A stretch of DNA of 6,450 nucleotides from DAOTUL01 sp034437435. Its GTDB lineage: Bacteria > Chloroflexota > Anaerolineae > Aggregatilineales > Phototrophicaceae. Below the pieces are notes generated by a model, which searched no databases, was not told the origin of the DNA, and saw only the letters and a list, made by a program, of their open reading frames with translations. Below, one piece after another: positions 1 through 6,201 of the stretch; the first letter of the stretch is position 1; the number at the start of each line of letters is the position of its first letter. Both the position numbers and the translations under genes were made by a program. Location of the stretch: contig CAYQJO010000241.1 in NCBI GenBank assembly GCA_964417785.1, forward strand, positions 1 through 6,450, read 5' to 3'.

Positions 1-45
1 TGGCATTTCGATCTAATAATCCGCTTAATGGGCGCTGATGGTTGT

Positions 46-74
46 TTGAAAGCGTGGTACGATATTGTTTTAAT
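46..74 (+). promoter_or_regulatory. Candidate sigma70-type promoter for the M3 peptidase gene
   Basis: A TTGAAA hexamer (46-51; five of six matches to TTGACA) is separated by exactly 17 bases from TTTAAT (69-74; five of six matches to TATAAT). Transcription would then start near 80-83, giving a leader of about 12-15 bases before the ATG at 95 and essentially none before the ATG at 83. The region is AT-rich compared with the flanking coding DNA. It is a pattern match only; consensus promoters in the likely phylum are poorly characterised. Confidence 0.4.
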
Positions 75-84
75 TTTGTTGAAT

Positions 85-89
85 GGGGA
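85..89 (+). promoter_or_regulatory. Weak ribosome binding site that decides the M3 peptidase start
   Basis: GGGGA at 85-89 lies 5 bases before the ATG at 95. The alternative in-frame ATG at 83 has only AT-rich sequence upstream and no purine-rich site, and would lie at the predicted transcription start. This favours 95 as the start, although 83 cannot be excluded. Confidence 0.4.
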
Positions 90-94
90 CCACT

Positions 95-1903
95 ATGGTT
101 ACTGCACAGATACAAACAGGCGCGGAAAACATCGTCTGGGACTTAACTCCCCTGTATCGGGGAATGGACGATCCGGCAATCGAAACAGACATGAAGAACC
201 TGATGGCGCTGGTCGATGCCTTCGCTGAGCAATATCGCGGCAGAGTTGGGTCACTCTCGGTGGCAGAACTGGCCGAGGCGATGAAGCAGCAGGAACAGGC
301 GATGGATCGCATGGGGCGGCTCGCCAATTTTGCCCGCCTGAACTACGCCACCGACACTGCTGATCCGAAACACGGTGCGCTGCTTCAGAAGATGACCGAG
401 TTCGGGTCAGAACTTCAGCAAAAGACGGTGTTCTTTGAACTGGAATGGAACGCGGTCGATGATGACCGCGCTCGGACTCTGCTGGACGATCCAGCGCTGG
501 CACTCTATCGCCATTATCTTGAAGCCATGCGCCGTTATCGTCCGCACCAGCTTGATGAATCGGAGGAGCGTGTCATCATCCAGAAGGATGTGACCGGCAA
601 CGATGCCTGGGGCCGTTTCTTCACCCAGTTGACCAGTTCCATGCGGTATGAAATGGATGGGGAGGAACTGACCCAGTCGCAGGTACTCGCCAAACTACAT
701 GACTCAAATCGTGAGATGCGCCGGAAAGCCGCTGAGGCCATGACGGTTGGTTTGCGCGGTAAGATGATGGAACTCACCTATATCTTCAATGTGCTGGCAG
801 CAGATAAGGCCATCGAAGACCGGATGCGGGGTTACGAGACCTGGGTGTCATCGCGTAATCTGGCGAACAAAGCGCCGGATCAGGTGGTCGATGCCCTGAT
901 TGAGGCGGTTACATCGCGCTATGATCTGGTGGCCCGTCATTATCACCTCAAGCGCAAGGTCATGGGTTTGGATGAACTGACCGACTATGACCGCTACGCC
1001 CCCTTCCCGGCGGAGGAGAGCGACAAGGTGTATACCTGGGATGAAGCCCGCCAGATCGTGCTGGATGCTTTCGAGCAGTTCAGCCCGCGCATGGCTGAGG
1101 TTGCCCGCCGTTTCTTCGATGAAAACTGGATTCACGCGGCGCTGGCCCCCAACAAGCGCGGCGGGGCTTTCGCTGCACCGGTGGTGCCGTCGGTCCATCC
1201 TTATGTGTTCATGAACTTCACCGGCAGAGCGCGGGATGTGGCGACGCTGGCGCACGAACTGGGACACGGTATTCATATGTATCTTTCCGGCGAGGCCAAC
1301 GGCATCTTCGCCCTGCACACGCCGCTGACGACGGCGGAGACCGCTTCCACCTTTGCCGAGATGCTGGTGTTCACCGACCTGATGCAGCGTGAGGAAAATC
1401 CAGAGGCGCGGTTGGCGATGCTGGCGGCCAAGATCGAGGATACCTTCGCTACCGTCTTTCGCCAGATTTCCATGAACCGCTTTGAACACGGTATGCACAC
1501 CGCCCGCCGTGAGGAGGGCGAGCTGACAGCGGAACGCCTGAGCGCCATCTGGCTGGAGTCGCAGCGGGCCATGTTCGGTGACAGCGTGAATCTGCGCGAT
1601 GATTATGGTCTGTGGTGGAGCTACGTGCCGCACTTCTTGCAAGTCCCCGGTTATGTCTACGCTTATTCCTTCGGTGAACTGCTGGTGCTGGCGCTTTTCA
1701 ACCTGTACCAGGAGCAGGGCGAGGGCTTTGTGCCGAAGTACCTGGATGTGCTGGCCGCTGGCGACTCCGATTACCCGGACAACATCATGGCCCAGCTTGG
1801 CGTTGATCTCAACGATCCGGGTTTCTGGCATAAGGGCCTGGACGCTATCGAGAAGTTGATCGACCAGGAAGAATCATTGTCGGGAGACGTCTACGGCGTA
1901 TAG
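95..1903 (+). CDS. M3 family zinc oligoendopeptidase (PepF/M3 type)
   Basis: Predicted cytoplasmic metallopeptidase of 602 residues, hydrolysing short peptides as in the thimet oligopeptidase/PepF family. The zinc-binding HELGH motif is at residues 387-391 (His387, catalytic Glu388, His391). The third ligand is most likely Glu415 in the TTAETAS segment, 28 residues downstream as expected for M3. A conserved C-terminal block, with His513 followed by PGYVYAYSFG (518-527), supplies the His/Tyr residues that stabilise the transition state in this family. The N-terminal ~190 residues are the helical lobe, and no signal peptide is visible. The length is normal for PepF/M3 proteins (about 600) and the frame is intact. 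The ATG at 95 is preferred for its GGGGA site; an ATG at 83 would add four residues. It is the only plus-strand gene and ends TAG one base before the stop of the converging gene. The family call is firm; the substrate is unknown, and I give no symbol because pepF is used loosely for several M3 clades. Confidence 0.95.
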   Translation: MVTAQIQTGAENIVWDLTPLYRGMDDPAIETDMKNLMALVDAFAEQYRGRVGSLSVAELAEAMKQQEQAMDRMGRLANFARLNYATDTADPKHGALLQKMTEFGSELQQKTVFFELEWNAVDDDRARTLLDDPALALYRHYLEAMRRYRPHQLDESEERVIIQKDVTGNDAWGRFFTQLTSSMRYEMDGEELTQSQVLAKLHDSNREMRRKAAEAMTVGLRGKMMELTYIFNVLAADKAIEDRMRGYETWVSSRNLANKAPDQVVDALIEAVTSRYDLVARHYHLKRKVMGLDELTDYDRYAPFPAEESDKVYTWDEARQIVLDAFEQFSPRMAEVARRFFDENWIHAALAPNKRGGAFAAPVVPSVHPYVFMNFTGRARDVATLAHELGHGIHMYLSGEANGIFALHTPLTTAETASTFAEMLVFTDLMQREENPEARLAMLAAKIEDTFATVFRQISMNRFEHGMHTARREEGELTAERLSAIWLESQRAMFGDSVNLRDDYGLWWSYVPHFLQVPGYVYAYSFGELLVLALFNLYQEQGEGFVPKYLDVLAAGDSDYPDNIMAQLGVDLNDPGFWHKGLDAIEKLIDQEESLSGDVYGV

Positions 1904-1904
1904 G

Positions 1905-2519
1905 TTACTCGGTGGTCTGCTCGTCGTAAAAGGTATTCCACGCCTGCTGGAAGTCGTAAATCACACTGTCGGTCCCCGCCCGGAGTTCCCGGACTTCGGC
2001 GGGGACCAGCGCTTCCAACGCCTTTTGCACAAACCACATCATGGCGTGAGCTTCCAGGATGGCGTTATAGCGGTGGCCGGTCCAGGAAAGCCCGAAAAGA
2101 CCGGTTAACGCCAATCCGATGACCAGCGGATGCCAGGGCGCATAGACGACGATGCAGCCGATGAGAAATGGCAGCAGAAAAATATCGAGCAGGTAACCGA
2201 CATGAATTCGGGCGCTGAGGTCAATGCGGGTGATATTGTCGTTGAGCGCGGTAAAGGTCCCGGTCAGGACTGCTGATGAGCCGGTGCGCTTGCGATAATG
2301 CCAGCGGACCTTGCTGGTTGTAGTGATGCGGAAGCCATCGTCGCGGGAGGTAATCTGGTAACGGCGGCCTGATTCAAACAAGTTGCGCAGGTGCAGCCGT
2401 TTGGTACTCGGTTTGGCCGCTGTCTTGAGCGTACTCAGGCACAGCGCCGGAGTCGCCTGTACCATGAAGATGCCGGGACGGGCCACAAACCAGCTATGGT
2501 TCAGCAAAAACCGGATCAT
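1905..2519 (-). CDS. Hypothetical membrane protein with two adjacent TM segments, last gene of the sortase operon
   Basis: A 204-residue protein I do not recognise. Residues 1-105 are polar and look beta-rich (for example RYQITSRDDGFRITTTSKVRW at about 53-73). Two hydrophobic segments follow, near 107-126 and 131-147, separated by a short PWHP turn, which suggests a hairpin in the membrane. The tail (150-204) looks amphipathic helical, with acidic and aromatic residues near the end. The ATG overlaps the sortase stop as ATGA, and a GAGGGG Shine-Dalgarno lies 5 bases upstream, so the start is well supported and translation is probably coupled to the sortase. No catalytic motif, LPXTG-like signal or cysteine pair is apparent, so a role in sortase function is suggested only by the operon. 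The stop TAA faces the peptidase stop with one base between. Confidence 0.8.
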   Translation of the reverse strand: MIRFLLNHSWFVARPGIFMVQATPALCLSTLKTAAKPSTKRLHLRNLFESGRRYQITSRDDGFRITTTSKVRWHYRKRTGSSAVLTGTFTALNDNITRIDLSARIHVGYLLDIFLLPFLIGCIVVYAPWHPLVIGLALTGLFGLSWTGHRYNAILEAHAMMWFVQKALEALVPAEVRELRAGTDSVIYDFQQAWNTFYDEQTTE

Positions 2520-3178
2520 CCGCGCCCCTCGGCGACAATCACCGTCCGTTCGTCGTAGACGTTGCGCAAAAAATCGTAGTCGTCGCAGGTGATAAGGGTC
2601 AACCGGGCGGTGGTGGTCGGATAAAGTGGCGTCATATCGTCGGGCTGAACATTGCGAATCTCGATCACATTGTAATGGTATTCCCGGTCACGATACGTCA
2701 GAATAATGGGATCACCGGATGCGAGGGTATCCAGCCCTGCGAACACACCGCGCTGCCCGCTGCGCATTTCGACATGGCCGGAAAGCACCACATTTCCCGG
2801 TCCCATATCGACCCAGTTGGTCCCCTGCAAATGACCGACATTCATCCCCAACCGGGAAACATCCCAGCCACGATCCTGTAAGAAGACACGGATAACCGGC
2901 GCGTTAATCCCGGCGGCGGGGATAAACAACGAAGCATTCTCGATTGAGTTGCTGTGCGAGATAACCGCCGGTGTGGGTGGCGGCTCCGTCGTATTGACCC
3001 GTTCGGTCGGTGCGGCTGTCTGGATTACAGCGGGAACGGTCGGTCTGACCGTCGGTGTCGCCGGTACATCCGATACGGTTGGTTGTAATGTTTGCATCAG
3101 CCACAGCGTCCCACCAACCAGACCGATCAGGGCGGAAAATAGAACGATATTTCCCCACGTACTGCTGCGTCTTTTCAC
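2516..3178 (-). CDS. Membrane-anchored sortase family transpeptidase
   Basis: A 220-residue sortase. A short basic N-terminus (KRR) is followed by one TM helix at about 10-29, giving an N-in signal-anchor topology with the enzyme outside the membrane. A Thr/Pro-rich linker runs from about 33 to 70, and the sortase beta-barrel from about 83 to 218. The catalytic triad is visible: His135 in VVLSGHVE, Cys198 in LTLITCDDYD, and Arg211 in DERTVIV, spaced as the family expects. Sortases cleave a C-terminal sorting signal and join the protein to the cell wall or to another protein. The TLITC..13..R pattern and single-domain layout resemble class D/E-like sortases, but I cannot assign the class securely. 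The start is GTG, overlapping the TPR gene stop as GTGA, with a GGGGGA site 5 bases upstream. No protein with a sorting signal is seen in this window, so the substrate must be elsewhere. Confidence 0.92.
   Translation of the reverse strand: MKRRSSTWGNIVLFSALIGLVGGTLWLMQTLQPTVSDVPATPTVRPTVPAVIQTAAPTERVNTTEPPPTPAVISHSNSIENASLFIPAAGINAPVIRVFLQDRGWDVSRLGMNVGHLQGTNWVDMGPGNVVLSGHVEMRSGQRGVFAGLDTLASGDPIILTYRDREYHYNVIEIRNVQPDDMTPLYPTTTARLTLITCDDYDFLRNVYDERTVIVAEGRG
2525..2530 (-). promoter_or_regulatory. Shine-Dalgarno of the two-TM membrane protein
   Basis: On the minus strand GAGGGG lies within the last sortase codons, 5 bases before the ATG at 2519. It fixes that start and shows that the gene has its own initiation site in addition to the ATGA overlap. 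Confidence 0.6.
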
Positions 3179-4038
3179 GCATGTCCCCCAATAAACGCTT
3201 GAATTTCCTGAGCGGCCCGGAAGAATGCAGCGGCCTGTTCCGTCACGTCCATATCGTTGAGCAGATTGCCGATGGTGCGCAGGAGTTCGGCCTGTGTGGG
3301 CAGGTCATTCAGGCTGCGAGCGATTTCGAGCGTCTCGCCATAAAGGGCCAGCGCCTTTTCGATGTGGTCGGGTGACCTCGTGCGTCTTGCCCGTTCCGCA
3401 TGCAAATTGCCCATGATGCCCAATCGCAGCGCGAGTTCGCGCATATCGCCCATATCGCGCAGGAGTGTCACCGCCTCCGCGAAGTAGAACAGTGCTTTAT
3501 CGTAATCGTTCAGCTTGACGTAGCTGTTGCCGACGTTGCTCAGCCGGGCGATCAAACCGCGCTGATCGTGAAACTCGCGTGCGATGGCGACCGCATCCAT
3601 ATGCAGGGGGATGGCTTTGTCTGATTGACCCATATCGTCATAAACGAGGCCCAGATTGCCTAACCAGATACCGCGCCCGCGCCGGTCGCCCACGCTTTCC
3701 GCCAGCGTCAGCGCTTCCTGGAGATACTCGACCGCGTCCCCGTAGCGGCCTATCTCGCGCAGGATGTTGCCCATATTGCCCATCAATCCGTTTTGTGTGA
3801 GCTGGTCGCCGCTCTGACGGGCAGCCCGCAGCGCCGCGTGGAAATGCTCCAGCGCCGCTTCTGGCTGGCCCAACCGGTAATAGGTCAGCGCCAGGTTGCC
3901 CAGATGGCGGCCCTCGGCCCCCACATCGCCGCTCTCGTGGGCGATCTGGACCAACTGCTTGAGGGAGTTAATAGCGTCCTGGAAATCGTCGTTTTGCAGC
4001 GCCAACCGGATTCGGCGCAGTAATTCGATCTGGTTCAT
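3175..4038 (-). CDS. Tetratricopeptide repeat protein with 40-residue LGN-type repeats
   Basis: A 287-residue protein made almost entirely of TPR hairpins, so a predicted protein-protein interaction scaffold. An incomplete first hairpin (about 1-38) is followed by repeats beginning near residues 46, 86, 126, 166, 206 and 253. The spacing is exactly 40 residues for the first five. Each repeat opens with a (L/M)GN- or SN-type turn and most close with a (S/M)GD-type turn (SGD, SVGD, MGD), the pattern of the LGN/Pins 40-residue TPR subgroup (TPR_12-like) rather than the classical 34-residue TPR. The repeat at 206-245 carries a short insertion rich in Arg (ERARRTRSPDH) that lengthens its period to about 47. 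There is no signal peptide or TM segment, so it should be cytoplasmic. The ATG overlaps the stop of the upstream unknown gene as ATGA; its own Shine-Dalgarno is weak, so it may depend on coupling. Its 3' end overlaps the sortase by 4 bases. Its partner is unknown; the sortase N-terminus or the upstream protein are candidates by context. Confidence 0.9.
   Translation of the reverse strand: MNQIELLRRIRLALQNDDFQDAINSLKQLVQIAHESGDVGAEGRHLGNLALTYYRLGQPEAALEHFHAALRAARQSGDQLTQNGLMGNMGNILREIGRYGDAVEYLQEALTLAESVGDRRGRGIWLGNLGLVYDDMGQSDKAIPLHMDAVAIAREFHDQRGLIARLSNVGNSYVKLNDYDKALFYFAEAVTLLRDMGDMRELALRLGIMGNLHAERARRTRSPDHIEKALALYGETLEIARSLNDLPTQAELLRTIGNLLNDMDVTEQAAAFFRAAQEIQAFIGGHA
3184..3189 (-). promoter_or_regulatory. 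Shine-Dalgarno that decides the GTG start of the sortase
   Basis: On the minus strand GGGGGA lies within the last codons of the TPR gene, 5 bases before the GTG at 3178. The nearby ATG at 3182 is in another frame and does not lead to the sortase. This makes the non-ATG start convincing. Confidence 0.65.
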
Positions 4039-4511
4039 CGTTGGTCATCTTCTGGCAGGGGTGGGACCGGTGGCCGCCGTCCTGGATTCCGTTTGATCGG
4101 GATATTGACGGTGAATAGCTCCTGGGTGGGGGTATCGGGTTCGTCATCGCCCGGTAGCTGTTCGATCTTGCCCCGCTGCTGCTCTGGCAGGTCCGCCGGA
4201 CGTTGTGGCAGGCTGCCCATGATGGGCCGGTCGAAGGCGGTCAGCGATACGGTCCGCACCGATGAGCGCAAAATCATGTGCAATATCTGGACACCATTCT
4301 GGCGCAGGGCATTATAGGTACCGGGGTCCAGATCGGCGGCTTCCAGTTCGTCCAGGATCAAGTCCATAAATCCGCTCAATTCCAGATCGCTGACGGCGTG
4401 CAGATGCGGCTGGCGCAGCCCGACATATGGCACAATGTACCCGGCCAGGACCTCCATGATCGGTGTGGATTGGCCGCGCAGAAAGACCACCGGCGGGTCG
4501 TTGTTGTCGGC
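4035..4511 (-). CDS. Hypothetical protein, N-terminus lost in the assembly gap
   Basis: The frame is open from the gap edge at 4511 to a TGA at 4035-4037, giving 158 visible residues of a longer protein. A GTG at 4490 could begin a 151-residue version. However, the seven codons upstream (ADNNDPP) read naturally into PVVFLRGQ with no stop or clear ribosome site, so I infer the true start is in or beyond the Ns. Residues after the gap look like a mixed helical domain (VLAGYIVPYVGLRQPHL, then an acidic helix MDLILDELEAADL). The C-terminal ~55 residues are Pro-, Glu- and Asp-rich and probably disordered (ending RRPPVPPLPEDDQR). No TM segment or signal is visible. I do not recognise the family. 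It overlaps the TPR gene start by 4 bases (ATGA), so it is probably co-translated with the TPR protein and sortase. Confidence 0.7.
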   Translation of the reverse strand, partial: ADNNDPPVVFLRGQSTPIMEVLAGYIVPYVGLRQPHLHAVSDLELSGFMDLILDELEAADLDPGTYNALRQNGVQILHMILRSSVRTVSLTAFDRPIMGSLPQRPADLPEQQRGKIEQLPGDDEPDTPTQELFTVNIPIKRNPGRRPPVPPLPEDDQR

Positions 4512-4611
4512 NNNNNNNNNNNNNNNNNNNNNNNNNNNNNNNNNNNNNNNNNNNNNNNNNNNNNNNNNNNNNNNNNNNNNNNNNNNNNNNNNNNNNNNNN
4601 NNNNNNNNNNN
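4512..4611. other. Assembly gap of 100 Ns
   Basis: Exactly 100 undetermined bases, the usual scaffold placeholder for unknown length, so distances and reading frames across it mean nothing. It removes the C-terminus of the LysE-family exporter and the N-terminus of the unrecognised protein. Any promoter or extra gene between them would be hidden here. Confidence 0.97.
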
Positions 4612-5205
4612 TAGTTGCAATCCTAACAACACCAGGACGCCCACCGTCAGATAGAGGATGCCGCGAGTGATCTGCTCATCCAGGTGGCGCAGCCGGTCAA
4701 AGACGATGACGATCACCGCCATGCTGCCGAGGAAGGCCCCGTAGAAGCTGCCCAGGAAGGCGACCGCCCAGAGGACCGACTCGTTCAGCGCCTCCACCAG
4801 CAGCGGCCCGGTCACAGTCCCCCAGAAGATATAAGGTCCAGGACTGAGCATGTTGATCCCGGCGGCCTGCATCAGGGTGCGGCGGCGCGATATATCGGTG
4901 GCGCTGGCGTCGTCGCCGATAAGTGCGCCCGAGCGCAGCGTTTTCCAGGTTCCCCAGGCCAGCCACAACACAAACAGTCCACCCGCGATGCTGATACCCC
5001 GCAGAATGGTGTCGGGAAGCTGGCCCAGCAGAAAGGCCATCACCAGGATGATGGGTGCGTCTGTGACCAGGGGCGAGAGAACGACCACCAGACCGCGCTG
5101 CCAGCCTTTGCCGAGTGTGGTGCTGATGAGCAGCGTTTGCAGCGGTCCCGGTGTGCTGGCGGCGGCAAAACCGAACCCGATTCCCTGTGTGATGAGTGCG
5201 ATCAT
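4612..5205 (-). CDS. LysE family transporter, C-terminal end lost in the assembly gap
   Basis: Integral membrane protein, 198 residues visible. The family (LysE/RhtB/COG1280-like) exports amino acids or related small solutes. N-terminal block: TPGP at 18-21, followed by a glycine-rich GKGWQRG segment at 32-38, the hallmark first-helix motif of the family. A second block, NMLSPGPYIFWG (118-129), corresponds to the conserved N-x-(N/S)-P-x-x-x-x-F region that starts the second half. About six hydrophobic segments are visible (near 5-27, 39-61, 67-88, 122-138, 143-169, 181-198), with a charged loop at 90-112. Family members are usually about 200-220 residues, so only a short tail should be missing. 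The ATG at 5205 is the only reasonable start because an in-frame TAA lies six codons upstream. GGTGG at 5213-5217 is a usable ribosome site. The exported compound cannot be deduced. Confidence 0.88.
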
Positions 5206-5270
5206 GATCCGGCCACCAGTTTAAGCTTGCGTTCGTGGCGCTCAAAGGCTTCCAACTGGCCGATTTCCAC
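5202..5270 (-). CDS. Possible 22-codon mini-gene coupling the hydrolase to the exporter
   Basis: A GTG at 5270 opens a 22-residue frame, charged and helical in look (contains EAFERHERKLKLVAGS), ending TGA in an ATGA overlap with the LysE-family start. GAGGAG lies 9 bases upstream (5280-5285), across the end of the beta-lactamase-fold gene, whose stop is at 5275-5277. It would fill the only non-overlapping junction seen in the array. I recognise no family. It could be a leader peptide that couples translation, a small protein, or chance. The Shine-Dalgarno and the overlap are visible; that it is translated is inference. Confidence 0.3.
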   Translation of the reverse strand: MEIGQLEAFERHERKLKLVAGS

Positions 5271-5274
5271 GCAA

Positions 5275-6201
5275 TTACGCTCCTCGCTCGTAGTCACGCA
5301 GGGCAGCGGCGATTTCGCGCAGAATCTCCACACTGACGTATTCACCGACGCCCGCCGCCAGAAATGCGATGATGTAGGTGCCATCTTGCGTAGTCAGCAC
5401 GCCAGCATCGTTAGTCACAACACCGATAGCCGAGTCCCGTTCGCGCAGTGCGCCGTCTTTGCCCATGTAGCCCTGGCCGAAAGCGCGTTCAATCGGGGAT
5501 TGGAAACTGGTCGCCGGGATGGCGAACAAGTCTCTGGCGGTGGCAATGGCTTCACCGGCCCAGGCGAAATCAGTGAATGGATTGGTATAGAGAGCGGCAT
5601 ACCCGGTCGCCAGATCGGCTGCGGTTATGATGTTGTCCATCCGGTAAACCGCCTCGTTGATGCGCACCACGCGGGTTTCCGATGGCTCAAAGCGCGAATC
5701 GACCAGTTCGGCGGTGGCTGTGTTGGGGTAGTTCCAGCTATGCAGGCCGTTTTCCATGCCGATGATGTAGATCAAGAAATCGTTGAATTTCTCGATGGGG
5801 TTGCCATAAAACGGAATCCGCTCACCGACGTCGGCCAACAGCCGCGCCGTGAGAATGTTGTTGCTGAAAACGGCAGCCCGGTAGGCGGGCGAGTCTTCGC
5901 TAAGCTGCCATTCATCGGGTGGGGTGTGCATCAAATAGTACAGCACCAGCCAGAATTTGAAACAGCTTGCCACCGGATACAGCCGGTCGGCCCGTACCTG
6001 AATGGTGAAGAAGGTATAGCCGTCCGCCGGATCGATTTGGCGCAGTTCAAAGCCAATTGCCAGACTGCCAATGGCGGCCTGTATGCGCTCTTGCAAGCGG
6101 CGCACCCGCTGCGATGGCAGTGCGGGATCGGCTCGCAGCACCGGTGTCGGCAGCAGGGCCAGGAGCGCCAACGATTTGAGAAAAGCCCGCCGGTTCATCA
6201 T
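5275..6201 (-). CDS. Tat-exported serine hydrolase of the class A beta-lactamase fold
   Basis: A 308-residue predicted extracytoplasmic serine hydrolase (beta-lactamase2/class A-like). Residues 1-25 are a signal with a twin-arginine motif, NRRAFLK (3-9), then a hydrophobic stretch LALLALL and a probable cut near LRA-DP (24/25), so export would be by the Tat pathway. Active-site motifs are in the right order: SCFK at 79-82 (SxxK with nucleophile Ser79), SNN at 113-115 (SxN), and KDG at 248-250 (the K-T/S-G equivalent). The segments ITAADLATGY (192-201) and TNDAGVLTT (263-271) also fit the class A fold. I cannot place an omega-loop Glu166 equivalent with confidence, so real beta-lactamase activity is uncertain. 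A D,D-peptidase, esterase or other hydrolase is equally possible. The first ATG overlaps the HAD gene stop (ATGA); a second ATG follows at once (6198). Neither has a clear Shine-Dalgarno, so coupling to the HAD gene is likely. Confidence 0.85.
   Translation of the reverse strand: MMNRRAFLKSLALLALLPTPVLRADPALPSQRVRRLQERIQAAIGSLAIGFELRQIDPADGYTFFTIQVRADRLYPVASCFKFWLVLYYLMHTPPDEWQLSEDSPAYRAAVFSNNILTARLLADVGERIPFYGNPIEKFNDFLIYIIGMENGLHSWNYPNTATAELVDSRFEPSETRVVRINEAVYRMDNIITAADLATGYAALYTNPFTDFAWAGEAIATARDLFAIPATSFQSPIERAFGQGYMGKDGALRERDSAIGVVTNDAGVLTTQDGTYIIAFLAAGVGEYVSVEILREIAAALRDYERGA
5280..5285 (-). promoter_or_regulatory. Shine-Dalgarno-like site over the end of the hydrolase gene
   Basis: On the minus strand GAGGAG occurs in the last codons of the beta-lactamase-fold gene, 9 bases before GTG 5270 and too far (about 75 bases) from the exporter ATG. 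If functional, it must serve the mini-ORF at 5270-5202. Confidence 0.35.

Noticed and set aside
848..1831. A 327-codon open frame on the minus strand inside the M3 peptidase gene
   Set aside because: It is antisense to the catalytic domain containing HELGH, has low-complexity His/Arg/Gln-rich translation and no recognisable motif; a complement-strand shadow.
2904..3191. A 95-codon minus-strand open frame overlapping the sortase start
   Set aside because: It overlaps the sortase TM helix and linker in another frame and has no motif; the GTG-started sortase frame has the triad and a GGGGGA site.
3260..3910. TTGCC-containing DNA motifs recurring about every 120 bases, looking like a direct-repeat array
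   Set aside because: They are the codons for the repeated Gly-Asn turn of the TPR units. The flanking DNA has diverged, so this is protein-repeat structure and not a CRISPR or other DNA repeat.
4312..5205. Reading the LysE-family frame through the Ns to give a 297-residue protein
   Set aside because: The 100 Ns do not preserve frame. The sequence after the gap in that frame is Arg/Ala-rich shadow, while the true frame there (to 4035) encodes a different protein.
5216..5259. Inverted repeat CCAGTT / AACTGG in the hydrolase-exporter spacer
   Set aside because: Only six base pairs with a 32-base loop, flanking positions do not pair and no T-run follows; too weak for a terminator or attenuator.
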